From Aureimonas ureilytica DSM 18598 = NBRC 106430 (GTDB lineage Bacteria; Pseudomonadota; Alphaproteobacteria; Rhizobiales; Rhizobiaceae): a stretch of 64,000 bases of DNA. The position numbers and the translations under genes are program-made. Positions within the stretch are counted from its first letter, which is position 1. Each line of letters starts with the position of its first letter. The notes under the pieces were generated by a model. It had not been told where the DNA came from, did not search any database, and saw only the letters and a program-made list of their open reading frames with translations. Location: assembly GCF_000382705.1 (NCBI RefSeq), contig NZ_ARQE01000010.1, positions 124,001 to 188,000 on the forward strand, in the 5' to 3' direction. Below are positions 42,088 through 50,360 of this stretch, piece by piece.

Positions 42088-44612
42088 TCGCCGCGCTCGT
42101 CGCGATGCTTCTGACGGTCGGGATGCTGGTCGTCGCCCTGGTGCTGTTCAATGCGCGCGATCAGGATCGTCGCGCTCTCGCAGCCTCCACGAAGCTTGCC
42201 GAAACCGCCTTGGCCGTGAAGCAGAGGGAAATCGCTCGCAATCTGAAGGATTACACCGAACGGTCGGATGTTCGAGCCTATCTCAGGGAAAGCTCGGGCG
42301 GAGAGGCGTTCTCGGCAGCATCGATCTTCGGCCCGAACATCTTCTCGAGCCTCGGATACGAGATGGCGTTCGTCGTCTCGCCGGAGTTGGTCACGCGCTA
42401 CGCGATGATCGATGGCAAGAACGTTTCGGTCGACGCCTTCGCCGTCGTTTCCGAGGGGTTGCGGCAACTCGTGAAGCAAGCGGCCTCTCAGACCCATCCC
42501 GCGGTCGGCCTGCTGCGTTCCGATGACGACGTCCTGCTCGTCGCCGTCGGAGCGATGGAGGCTGGAGCGGAGCAGGCAACGAGGGGCGCGGCTTCGTCTC
42601 CTTCCGTTCTGGTCTTTTCCAAGAGAATTGACGCCCGGCTGCTGGCCAGGATCGGCAGCGATTACCTGCTGAACCGATTTCGCCTCGTCAGAGGCGACGA
42701 AGGCGATCTTGGCGCGTCCCTTGCCCTTCGGTCGCCTTCGGGAGACATCATCGGCAAAGTGACGTGGATTCCGGAGCGTCCCGGCAGCGAGAGCCTGCAG
42801 GCGGTCATGCCCGTCATGATCGGGATCTTCGTCGTCTTCGGCATCCTGAGCTTCCTGGCGCTGCGTTCGTTCCGGCGCTCGAATGGAAAGCTGCAGGCGG
42901 CGGCTCTGACGATCGATGGCTATGCCGACACGCTCCGGCGGAGCGAAGCCCGCTTCCGCGACATCGCCGAGGCGTCCTCGGACTGGATATGGGAATGCGA
43001 CCGCGACATGCGGCTCACATTCGTCTCCGCTCGTTTCACCGAGGTCACGGGCTTGAACGACGCGGATGTCATCGGCGCCCCTTTGAACATTGTTTTCCAC
43101 ACGGAGGATGGCAGCGACGCGCTGTTCCGGACGGCTTCCGAAGGCGCCGTCTCGGCGATCCGGGAGTTGCGCTGTACCTACCAGGACGCCGCAGGGCGTC
43201 CGCGTATCGCGCGGCTTTCGGCGCGAGCAGTGCATGACGAGAACGAGGCCTGGATCGGCTATCGCGGCACCGCGACCGACATCACCCGCGAGATCGAAGC
43301 GCAGGCGCGGGCGATCCATCTTTCCCTGCACGATGCCCTGACCGGACTGCCGAACAGGGTCCAGTTCCAGACGCGCCTTCAGGACGCGTTCGAGCAGGAT
43401 CGTCTCGGGCATGTCCGCCTGGCCGTCCTTTCCATCGATCTCGACCATTTCAAGGATATCAACGACACGTTCGGACACGCCGCCGGCGATACGGTGCTGG
43501 CGGAAGTGGCCGAGCGTCTGCGGGCGTGCATCGGGAATGGCGACGTCGCGGCACGCCTCGGCGGTGACGAATTCGCCATCGTCCAATGCGGGCTGAACCA
43601 GCCGCTCGATGCGCTCGCTCTGGCCCGCAAGATCATCGCGCATCTCAGCACTGCCTTCATCGTCGAAGGCCGCGAGACGTTTCTCGGCGCCAGCGTCGGC
43701 ATCGCCTGCGGCGACGATGACAGCGACGCACCGAACCGCATCCTGAAGAATGCCGACATCGCCCTTTACAATTCCAAGGACGCCGGCCGTGGCGTGGCGC
43801 GGGTCTTCGAACCCTTCATGGGAATGGAGCGGCAGGCGCGCCGGTCGCTGGAACAGGACCTGAAGCAGGCGTTGGCCTGCCAGCAGTTCGAGGTCCACTA
43901 TCAGCCGCTGGTTTCGCTGGAGGACGATCGCATCATCGGCGCCGAGGCGCTGGTCCGCTGGCGCCATCCGGATCGCGGACTGGTCTCGCCTGGCGACTTC
44001 ATCCCGCTGGCGGAGGAAACGGGCCTGATCCTTCCCATCGGCGAATGGGTCCTGCGCACCGCCTGCGGCCAGGCTGCGCAATGGCCGGGCCTGATGATCG
44101 CCGTCAATCTGTCGCCGATGCAGTTCAAGCACCGGGACCTCGTGGCCGTGGTCGCGGACATCCTGGAGGAGACCGGCCTTCCTCCGGCCCGGCTCGAACT
44201 GGAGATCACGGAAGGCGCCCTCCTTCACGACGGCGTCGCCGCCCGCGACATTCTCGCCCGATTGAAGGCCCTCGGCGTGCGGATCGCCATGGACGACTTC
44301 GGAACCGGCTATTCCTCGCTCGGCTATCTCAACTCCTTGCCGTTCGACAAGATCAAGATCGACAAGTCCTTCATCGCCGATCTGACGGTCGAGAAATCGA
44401 ATGCGATCGTGCGGTCCGTGATCGGTCTTGGACAGAGCCTCAAGATGGTGACGACCGCTGAAGGCGTGGAAACCGCCGAACAAGCGCATTTCCTGCGTCA
44501 GGAAGGGTGTCAGCAGGTGCAGGGCTACTTCTACAGCCGCCCGCTGCCGGTCTCCCAGATGTCCGAGCTCATCGCGGCCAAGGATCAGGCTCGCGCGGAC
44601 AAGGTCGCCTGA
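42024..44612 (+). CDS. CHASE4-like/PAS/GGDEF/EAL c-di-GMP signalling protein
   Basis: About 862 residues: TM1 about 20-43, periplasmic CHASE4-like sensor about 45-260, TM2 about 265-287, PAS (about 310-425, RDIAEASSDWIWECDRDMRL), GGDEF (435-600, with intact RLGGDEF) and EAL (605-850). The EAL domain keeps GAEALVRW, AVNLSPMQF, DDFGTGYSSL, KIDKSFI and EGVET, so phosphodiesterase activity is likely; the GGDEF I-site is GNGD, not RxxD. It makes and/or breaks c-di-GMP in response to a periplasmic and a PAS signal. Start uncertain among TTG 42018, ATG 42024 and ATG 42036; none has a good RBS. Confidence 0.9.
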   Translation: MFSRMRQSASEFLGKGPNRRVIAALVAMLLTVGMLVVALVLFNARDQDRRALAASTKLAETALAVKQREIARNLKDYTERSDVRAYLRESSGGEAFSAASIFGPNIFSSLGYEMAFVVSPELVTRYAMIDGKNVSVDAFAVVSEGLRQLVKQAASQTHPAVGLLRSDDDVLLVAVGAMEAGAEQATRGAASSPSVLVFSKRIDARLLARIGSDYLLNRFRLVRGDEGDLGASLALRSPSGDIIGKVTWIPERPGSESLQAVMPVMIGIFVVFGILSFLALRSFRRSNGKLQAAALTIDGYADTLRRSEARFRDIAEASSDWIWECDRDMRLTFVSARFTEVTGLNDADVIGAPLNIVFHTEDGSDALFRTASEGAVSAIRELRCTYQDAAGRPRIARLSARAVHDENEAWIGYRGTATDITREIEAQARAIHLSLHDALTGLPNRVQFQTRLQDAFEQDRLGHVRLAVLSIDLDHFKDINDTFGHAAGDTVLAEVAERLRACIGNGDVAARLGGDEFAIVQCGLNQPLDALALARKIIAHLSTAFIVEGRETFLGASVGIACGDDDSDAPNRILKNADIALYNSKDAGRGVARVFEPFMGMERQARRSLEQDLKQALACQQFEVHYQPLVSLEDDRIIGAEALVRWRHPDRGLVSPGDFIPLAEETGLILPIGEWVLRTACGQAAQWPGLMIAVNLSPMQFKHRDLVAVVADILEETGLPPARLELEITEGALLHDGVAARDILARLKALGVRIAMDDFGTGYSSLGYLNSLPFDKIKIDKSFIADLTVEKSNAIVRSVIGLGQSLKMVTTAEGVETAEQAHFLRQEGCQQVQGYFYSRPLPVSQMSELIAAKDQARADKVA

Positions 44613-44640
44613 CAGCCGGTCGCGCCGATCGACCTCGGCG

Positions 44641-45006
44641 TCAGAAGTTGCCGGGATTGCCGGGCTGGACGACGCCGGTCCCATCGACGATGTCGTCCTT
44701 CATCCAGGAAATCTCGCCCGACCGCGAGATCCTGGCTCCCCAGCATTGCGCTTCGGCCTTCGGGTCGTAGCTGAAGCAGAGCGTATCGGCGACCACGCTC
44801 CAGCGACCATCGTAGTTCGAGCCGCGCAAGGTGCCGTCGGGAAGATAGAACTCGCGGTAAGGGCCACCGGACGCCATCGTTCCCTGAACCGTGTTCCCCG
44901 CAATGATCTGGGCGATCTCCGCGCCGGAAAGGGACCGATCGTCCTGCGCCAGGACAGGCCATGCGGTTATCAGCAGGGGAACGACGACCGCATAACGCCA
45001 GATCAT
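44641..45006 (-). CDS. Small secreted protein of unknown function
   Basis: A 121-residue protein with signal peptide MIWRYAVVVPLLITAWPVLA. The mature part has IAQIIAGNTVQGTMASGG, FYLPDGTLRGSNYDGRWSVVADTLCFSY and CWGARISRSGEISWM, a repeated beta pattern with two Cys, similar to rhizobial secreted proteins of the DUF995-like type; the function is not known. ATG 45006 is preceded by GAGGTCGAG. It converges with the GGDEF-EAL gene and is 28 nt from its stop. Confidence 0.75.
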   Translation of the reverse strand: MIWRYAVVVPLLITAWPVLAQDDRSLSGAEIAQIIAGNTVQGTMASGGPYREFYLPDGTLRGSNYDGRWSVVADTLCFSYDPKAEAQCWGARISRSGEISWMKDDIVDGTGVVQPGNPGNF

Positions 45007-45201
45007 GGAACTCGACCTCAATTGGTGTTCGCAGGGCTCTTCGCGTCGGCTGGTGCCATTGCGGGGCGCGCGGGCCGCAAACTTGGCATTCGGTCCTGTC
45101 CCGACGCTTGATCCATGCCGAACCGCTTTCGGACATCCGCCTTGCGGCCCTTCGACAGCCGGCAGATGTCCCCAAAGGGGCCGGCTCGACGATGCGGGCC
45201 G

Positions 45202-45588
45202 TCAGGTCGTGGTGGTCGCCGCTCCCGCCTTCTCCAGCGCGGAAAAGCCGCCCTCGACCGAGGCGACGTCGGCATAGCCCATGTCCTGCAGGGTCCTGGC
45301 CGCCAGCGCCGAGCGAGCGCCCGATGCGCAGAACAGGACGATCCGCTTGGCGGGATCGAGCCGCGCCTCGTGAGTCGGGCTCGCCGGGTCGGCCTGGAAC
45401 TCGAGAAGGCCGCGCGGGACGTGGACGGCGCCCGCGACCGTCCCCGATCGCGTCAGCTCGGCCGCCTCGCGCACGTCCACGAACACGGTGCCGGGGGCGC
45501 CGACCTCGGCCGCGGCGTCCTCGGCCGTGAGGATCGTCACCCCGGCGCGGGCCTGCGCAACGACGTCCCTTGCGCTGCGTATGGTCAT
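45202..45588 (-). CDS. Rhodanese-like sulfurtransferase of the BigR operon
   Basis: A 128-residue single rhodanese domain. Near the start ILTAEDAAAEVGAPGTVFVDVRE, then GAVHVPRGLLEF, and the active-site loop FCASGARSALAA with the catalytic Cys87. It would move persulfide sulfur to sulfite or thiols, complementing the persulfide dioxygenase encoded just upstream (31 nt). It is the last gene of the six-gene BigR operon. Confidence 0.9.
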   Translation of the reverse strand: MTIRSARDVVAQARAGVTILTAEDAAAEVGAPGTVFVDVREAAELTRSGTVAGAVHVPRGLLEFQADPASPTHEARLDPAKRIVLFCASGARSALAARTLQDMGYADVASVEGGFSALEKAGAATTTT

Positions 45589-45619
45589 CGGTCTCTCCTT
45601 CTCGTTCGCACCTTGTCGT

Positions 45620-46525
45620 TCACCAGGCCGCGCCGTCGAGCGCGTCGAGCGGAATCTTCAGGTAGCGCCGGCCGTTGCTTTCGGGCTCCGGCAGGCGGCC
45701 GCCGCGGATGTTCACCTGAAGCGAATGAAGGATGAGGTTCGGCATGGCGAGTTCGGCGTCGCGCGCCTCGCGCAGGCCGACGAAGGCCTCCCGCGTCGGC
45801 GCCTTCACGAGGTGGATGTTCGTGCGGCGCTGCTCGTCGACCGTGGATTCCCAGGCCGGCTCGCGCCCGCCCGGCTGGTAGTCGTGGCCGGTGAAGACGC
45901 GCGTGTCGCCCGGCAGGGCGAGGATGCGCTGGATGCTGTCCCAGAGCGCCGCTGCGCTGCCGCCGGGGAAATCGGCGCGTGCCGTGCCGCCGTCCGGCAT
46001 GAACAGCGTGTCGTGGACGAAGACGGCGTCGCCGATCCGGTAGGCGATCGAAGCCAGCGTATGGCCCGGCGTGAACAGGATCTCGGCCTCGAGCCCCCCG
46101 ATCGAAAAGCGCTCGCCGTCCGCGAACAGGCGGCTCCACTGCGAGCCGTCCGTGGGGCAGCAGCCCTCGATATGGTAGAGGCCCTGCCAGAGCGTCTGGA
46201 CCCCGCGCACCTTCTCGCCGATCGCCGTCGGGGCGCCCGTGCGGTCGTGCAGGTAGCCGGCCGCCGAGAAGTGGTCGGCATGCGGATGGGTGTCGAGGAT
46301 CCATTCGAGGCGGAGGCCCTCGCGCTCGATGAAGGCGAGGATCTCGTCGGCGGAGGTCGTGGCGGTCGCGCCGGACTTCGGGTCGAAGTCGAGAACGGGG
46401 TCGATGACGGCGCAGGCGCGCGTCTCCGGGTCGGCGACGACGTACTGGACGCTGAACGTGCGCTTGTCGAAGAAGCCGGTGACGACGGGTGTGCCGGCGA
46501 GGCGGGCTTGTGTCGGGGACGACAT
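45620..46525 (-). CDS. blh: Persulfide dioxygenase-like metallo-beta-lactamase-fold protein (Blh)
   Basis: A 301-residue MBL-fold protein starting MSSPTQARLAGTPVVTGFFD. Metal motif THPHADH (His80, His82, Asp84, His85), further ligands in FTPGHTLAS and VFTGHDYQPGG. It belongs to the ETHE1/Blh group that oxidises glutathione persulfide to sulfite using one Fe(II). In Agrobacterium and Xylella the homologous blh is in the BigR operon and detoxifies hydrogen sulfide. AGGAG lies 7 nt before the ATG at 46525. Confidence 0.92.
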   Translation of the reverse strand: MSSPTQARLAGTPVVTGFFDKRTFSVQYVVADPETRACAVIDPVLDFDPKSGATATTSADEILAFIEREGLRLEWILDTHPHADHFSAAGYLHDRTGAPTAIGEKVRGVQTLWQGLYHIEGCCPTDGSQWSRLFADGERFSIGGLEAEILFTPGHTLASIAYRIGDAVFVHDTLFMPDGGTARADFPGGSAAALWDSIQRILALPGDTRVFTGHDYQPGGREPAWESTVDEQRRTNIHLVKAPTREAFVGLREARDAELAMPNLILHSLQVNIRGGRLPEPESNGRRYLKIPLDALDGAAW

Positions 46526-46568
46526 GTCGGATCTCCTGGCGATGGGTCCGTGGGTTCGGGATGCGGGA

Positions 46569-47369
46569 TCAGGCGACGAGCGCGCCGAACCCCTTGGCGA
46601 CGATGAAGAGGCCGACCGCGACGACGAGGCCGGCAAAGGCGAGGCCGAGCGCCTGCTTGGCGGTGGCGAGGCGCGCGCCGAGCGCGGACCCGGCCCAGCC
46701 GCCGACGAGGCCGCCGACGACGAAGAGGGCGGCGACGGGCCAGTCGACGAGCCCGGACAGGGCGTAGCTGCCGGCCGTCGCCGCACCGAAGGCCGCCACG
46801 CCGACGAGCGAGGTGCCGATGGCGTAGGCGAGCGGCATGCCCGTCGCCAGCATGAGGCCGGGCACGATCAGGAAGCCGCCGCCGATCCCGAAGAAGCCGG
46901 AAAAGAGGCCGACCGCGAACCCGATGGCGGCGAGCATCGGCAGGAGACGGGACGCGCTCTCCCGGGTCAGCCGGACGGCGGCATCGCCCGCCGTGCCGCG
47001 GCGGCGCATCATGGCGAGGCCGACGCCGATCATGACGAGGCCGAAGAGGGCGAGGAGTCGTTCGCCGTCGACCGCCTTGGCCGCCGCCGCGCCGGCCAGC
47101 GAACCGGCGACGCCGGCGATCGAGAAGACGGTGGCGCAGCGCCACTTCACCCGGCCGGCCCTTGCATGGGGCACGAGATTGCCGAGCGCGCTGGCGGCGA
47201 CCGCGACCGCGCTGGTTCCGATCGCCACGTGCGGCGAGGCGATGCCGACGACGTAGACGAGGAGCGGGACCGCCAGGATCGAGCCACCGCCGCCGAAGAG
47301 GCCGAGGACGAAGCCGACGAGGCCGCCCGAGCCGGTCGCGGCCGCCAGCATGGCGGGGGCGGCGGTCAC
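46569..47369 (-). CDS. TauE/SafE-family sulfite/organosulfonate exporter
   Basis: A 266-residue membrane protein with about eight TM segments and two inverted TauE/SafE repeats (FVLGLFGGGGSILAVPLLVY and GLFSGFFGIGGGFLIVPGLM). Such proteins export sulfite or related anions; in the BigR operon this permease removes sulfite formed by the persulfide dioxygenase. The GTG start at 47369 overlaps the pmpB stop as GTGA, and an ATG 6 codons later is the alternative. Confidence 0.92.
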   Translation of the reverse strand: MTAAPAMLAAATGSGGLVGFVLGLFGGGGSILAVPLLVYVVGIASPHVAIGTSAVAVAASALGNLVPHARAGRVKWRCATVFSIAGVAGSLAGAAAAKAVDGERLLALFGLVMIGVGLAMMRRRGTAGDAAVRLTRESASRLLPMLAAIGFAVGLFSGFFGIGGGFLIVPGLMLATGMPLAYAIGTSLVGVAAFGAATAGSYALSGLVDWPVAALFVVGGLVGGWAGSALGARLATAKQALGLAFAGLVVAVGLFIVAKGFGALVA

Positions 47370-47824
47370 GCGTCGGCCTCCCGGCGGGGCGCGGGCGAAG
47401 AGGGCGCCGCGCCCCGCTCCAGCGTCAGGCGGAACAGAAGCATGCCGGCCATCATCGCGGCGACGAAGACGAGCGCGGGCATCGCGGACAGGGCGATCGC
47501 GGCGAGCGCCGGGCCCGGGCACAGGCCGACGAGCCCCCAGCCGAGGCCGAAGATCGCGGCGCCCGAAAGGAGCCGTGCGTCGATGTCGCGGCGCGTCGGG
47601 ATCTCGAAGCGCGGGGCGGCCAGCGGGCGTCCCATGCGCCGGGCAAGCGCGAAGGCCGGCGCGGACACGAGGATCGCGCCGCCCATGACGAAGGCGAGGC
47701 TCGGGTCCCAGGTCCCGTAGAGGTCGAGGAAGCCGAGGACCTTCTCGGGAACGATCATCTGCGAGACGACGAGCCCGACGCCGAAGACGAGGCCGGACAG
47801 GAGGGCGAGGAGGATGCGGGCCAT
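47366..47824 (-). CDS. pmpB: YeeE/YedE-family inner-membrane protein, second half (PmpB)
   Basis: A 152-residue protein with about four TM segments, starting [20 protein letters not shown] and carrying the conserved [13 protein letters not shown] motif whose Cys is needed for thiosulfate or sulfur passage in YeeE proteins. It is the DUF6691/PmpB partner; PmpA and PmpB together equal one full-length YeeE. It starts 3 nt after pmpA ends and its stop overlaps tauE by 4 nt. Confidence 0.9.
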   Translation of the reverse strand: MARILLALLSGLVFGVGLVVSQMIVPEKVLGFLDLYGTWDPSLAFVMGGAILVSAPAFALARRMGRPLAAPRFEIPTRRDIDARLLSGAAIFGLGWGLVGLCPGPALAAIALSAMPALVFVAAMMAGMLLFRLTLERGAAPSSPAPRREADA

Positions 47825-47827
47825 GGA

Positions 47828-48253
47828 TCAGGCTCCGATGACGTGGCGGACGACGAAGACGGTGACGGCGGCACTCGCCAGGAAGGTGAGCGTCGCGGCG
47901 ATCGAACGGCCCGATCCGCGCCCGATGCCGCAGACGCCGTGGCCGCTCGTGCAGCCCGAGCCGAGGCGGGTGCCGAAGCCGACGAGGACCCCGGCAAGCG
48001 CGACGACGGGAAGCGTGGCGTCGACGCGCACGGCCGGCAGGGGGTAGCCGGCGAGCGCCATCGAGGGGACGGCGGCCAGCAGCCCGACCAGAAAGGCCAG
48101 GCGCCAGGCGCTTTCCGACCCGCCGCGCTGGAGGGCCCCGTCGAGGATGCCGCTGATGCCGGCGATGCGCCCGTTCGCGAGGAGCAGGATCGCGGCGGCG
48201 AGGCCGATCAGGAGACCGCCGCCGAGGGCGGACACGGGCGTGAACTGGTCCAT
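47828..48253 (-). CDS. pmpA: YeeE/YedE-family inner-membrane protein, first half (PmpA)
   Basis: A 141-residue protein with about four TM segments and the hallmark [21 protein letters not shown], holding the conserved Cys residues. Paired with PmpB it forms a sulfur-compound channel; in BigR operons this pair is regularly present, though the exact transported species is unclear. It lies 12 nt after bigR. Confidence 0.9.
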   Translation of the reverse strand: MDQFTPVSALGGGLLIGLAAAILLLANGRIAGISGILDGALQRGGSESAWRLAFLVGLLAAVPSMALAGYPLPAVRVDATLPVVALAGVLVGFGTRLGSGCTSGHGVCGIGRGSGRSIAATLTFLASAAVTVFVVRHVIGA

Positions 48254-48265
48254 GGGAGCGGCTCC

Positions 48266-48613
48266 TCAGGCGGTCGGGGTCGGGGAGGCGGGCGCGGCGG
48301 CGGCCGCGTCCTTCGGCGGGCAGAACAGGCCCTGGAGCGTCCCGAAGAGCGCCTCGATCCGCGGATCGGCGATCCGGTACCAGAGCGTCTGGCTCTCGCG
48401 GCGATAGGCGACGATGCCCTGTTCGCGCAGGACGGTGAGGTGCTGGGAGAGCGCCGACTGGGACAGGCCGACGGCGTCTGCGAGTGTGCCGACATTGGCC
48501 TCGCCCATGTCGAGGAGCTTGCACAGAAGCATGAGGCGCCGCTCGTTGGCGACCGCCTTCAGGATCGCGGCGACCTCGCTCGCCTTGGCCTCGAATTCCT
48601 GCAGACCGTCCAT
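48266..48613 (-). CDS. bigR: Sulfide-responsive ArsR-family repressor BigR
   Basis: A 115-residue winged-helix repressor: VANERRLMLLCKLLDMGEANVGTLADAVGLSQSALSQHL then REQGIVAYRRESQTLWY, split by a beta wing. Cys31 and Cys98 are 67 residues apart, close to the Cys42/Cys108 pair of BigR/SqrR that forms a disulfide or polysulfide link on exposure to H2S and releases DNA. It heads the operon and faces a palindromic AT-rich box 30 nt upstream of its start. The C-terminal tail is Ala/Pro-rich. Confidence 0.94.
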   Translation of the reverse strand: MDGLQEFEAKASEVAAILKAVANERRLMLLCKLLDMGEANVGTLADAVGLSQSALSQHLTVLREQGIVAYRRESQTLWYRIADPRIEALFGTLQGLFCPPKDAAAAAPASPTPTA

Positions 48614-48642
48614 GACGCCTCCTTGTGTGAGGGTTATCTAAT

Positions 48643-48656
48643 TTAGAAAACTCTAA
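48643..48656. promoter_or_regulatory. BigR operator (BigR box)
   Basis: TTAGA-AAAC-TCTAA is a perfect 5-bp inverted repeat in the AT-rich patch 48633-48657, 30 nt upstream of the bigR start, with ATTAGA half-site copies on the minus strand at both ends (TTATCTAAT further in). BigR boxes elsewhere are AT-rich palindromes of this kind overlapping the -10 region. Confidence 0.7.
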
Positions 48657-48747
48657 TGTGCAAGACCCCGGTCGTCGAACGCGCGACCATGATCATGCTG
48701 CCGGCGGGCAGTAGCCATCCGGGCTGTCGATCCCTATGTTCCGCACC

Positions 48748-49080
48748 ATGCGTGCATGGGCGACATGGCTGGCGACGATGGTGATGGCTTTGGGCTTCCT
48801 CGCTTAAGGTACGCTCGCGCTGTCGACGGGTGCCCATGCCGGACCCTGCAAGCGCTTCGTCGCGGTCTCGTCGACGGTCGCCGGAGACACGGTCGTCGAC
48901 GCGGCCGGACAGGGGCAGGCGCAGGGCTGCAAGGTCGTGGCCGACCGCCTCGGCGAGTCCGGGCTGACGGCGCCGGCAGGCACGGCGCCCATCTCGCCCC
49001 CGGTGATGGCGGAGGCCGCGCCGCGCTGGATGCCGGAGGGGCTCGACCGGCCTCCGAAGAGCGCGGTCGCGAAGGCCTAG
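48748..49080 (+). pseudogene. Secreted-protein gene broken by an in-frame stop in the signal peptide
   Basis: Reading from ATG 48748: MRAWATWLATMVMALGFLA, then TAA at 48805-48807, then GTLALSTGAHA and the mature part GPCKRFVAVSSTVAGDTVVD to a TAG at 49078. The two sides of the stop together make a normal signal peptide with an AHA cleavage site, and the mature part has two Cys (PCKRF, GCKVV), so the TAA looks like a nonsense mutation or sequencing error. No family recognised. No initiation codon with RBS exists after the stop. Confidence 0.65.
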
Positions 49081-49224
49081 AGGCTGTTATGGGCCATAGA
49101 TAAGTCTTGTGTCGGATGAGCCAGGCTCAGGCCGCGAGGAGGCAGGTCGGTCAAGACTGGCCGTCTTGGCCGATCTTGCCGACACTGCGGATGACGTCGC
49201 TCGTCCGACCCTTCGGGCTGCTAG

Positions 49225-49324
49225 CCCCGACCCGCCGGAGGGCGTCGTCGATCTCGCCAAGAGCCCCGCTATGTCAGGCAGCTTTGCTGCCGCCTTCGCT
49301 CGCCTCCTACCCGGCGGGTCGGGG
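49225..49324. repeat. 14-bp perfect inverted repeat with nested hairpin
   Basis: CCCCGACCCGCCGG (49225-49238) and CCGGCGGGTCGGGG (49311-49324) are exact inverted copies 72 nt apart. Inside lies another hairpin, GGCAGC-TTT-GCTGCC (49279-49293). The right arm covers the last codons of the LysR gene. Could be a structured 3' UTR or the remains of a mobile element end. Confidence 0.6.
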
Positions 49325-50224
49325 CGGGTCGCTCTTCATGGATGAGACGAGCATGTCGACGAAGGCGGACACACGGGTCGGCCGCAATCGCGACGAGGCA
49401 TAGACCGCGTGGATGCCGCCGCCCGGCAGGCGCCAGTCGGGCAGCACCGGGATCAGCCTGCCCCGCTCGATGTCTGCCGCCGCCATGAAGTCCGGCAGGA
49501 TGCCGAGCCCCAGCCCCGCCAAGACGGCGGCATGGACTCCGCGTGCCGTATCGACCGAAAGGACGGCCCGTGCGTCGAGAAGGAATTGCTCACCCGCTGG
49601 CCCGGTGAAGTGCCAGTCGGTCGCTTGCGGCAAGGCCGTGTTCACGATCAAGGGCAAATCCGCAAGCTGGTCGGGCGACGAAATGCCCTTCAAGCGGGCA
49701 ACGAGTGACGGCGCGGCGACAAGGACCTGTTCGAACGTGCCGAGGCGACGGGCGTGCAGGCTGGAATCGACGAGCCAGCCGACGCGGATCGACAGGTCGA
49801 TTTCGCCCTCGAAGAGGTCGGTGATGCGATCGCCCAGGCGCAAATCCGCTCGGCACTCGGGATAGCGCCGCAGGAAGTCGGCGATGACGGGCACGATCCG
49901 GAGTGCGCCATAGTCGGCGGGCGCCAGAATCCGCAGCGTGCCTCGCGGGCGGTGGTTGCCTTGTGCCGCCTCCTCCACCGCCTCGCCGGCCTCGCGCAGC
50001 ATCGCGGAGGCCCGGATGTGCAGCAGGCGCCCCGCTTCCGTCGGCTCCACCCGGCGCGTGGTCCGCACGAGCAGCGCGGTTCCGAGGTTCTCCTCGAGAC
50101 GGGCGACCTGCTGGCTGACGACGGCCTTGGTGATGCCGAGACGCTCGGCCGCCTTCGTGAACGACTGCGTCTCGACGACGGCCGTGAAATAGACGAGGCG
50201 GCTGAGGATGCGGGGGTCGACCAT
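49307..50224 (-). CDS. LysR-family transcriptional regulator
   Basis: A 305-residue LTTR: HTH at about 18-58 (TQSFTKAAERLGITKAVVSQQVARLEENLG) and the substrate-binding domain from about 92. The lead helix and HTH fit the group that controls adjacent oxidoreductase genes. Here it is divergent from a DsbA-like gene and an NAD(P)-binding protein gene 137 nt away, a common small redox or electrophile-response module. The ligand is unknown. Confidence 0.92.
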   Translation of the reverse strand: MVDPRILSRLVYFTAVVETQSFTKAAERLGITKAVVSQQVARLEENLGTALLVRTTRRVEPTEAGRLLHIRASAMLREAGEAVEEAAQGNHRPRGTLRILAPADYGALRIVPVIADFLRRYPECRADLRLGDRITDLFEGEIDLSIRVGWLVDSSLHARRLGTFEQVLVAAPSLVARLKGISSPDQLADLPLIVNTALPQATDWHFTGPAGEQFLLDARAVLSVDTARGVHAAVLAGLGLGILPDFMAAADIERGRLIPVLPDWRLPGGGIHAVYASSRLRPTRVSAFVDMLVSSMKSDPPRPAG

Positions 50225-50360
50225 CCCTCATTGTTTGCCGATGGCATACGATCTGTAAAGCTTGTCGGCCTTCTGTCTTCCGGCGTCCGGTGCGATCACT
50301 CGCTCGAACGACGGCCGAGCGCTTACGCGACGGCCAGGAACGGACGGGGGCAAACGGCGC

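Noticed and set aside
47162-48646. Long plus-strand frame opposite the BigR operon
   Set aside because: Antisense shadow of six well-identified genes; Arg/Glu/Gly-rich.
48756-49103. 115-codon plus-strand frame starting MGDMAGDDGDG
   Set aside because: Arg/Gly-rich frame shifted relative to the broken secreted-protein gene, which has a signal peptide and cleavage site in its own frame.
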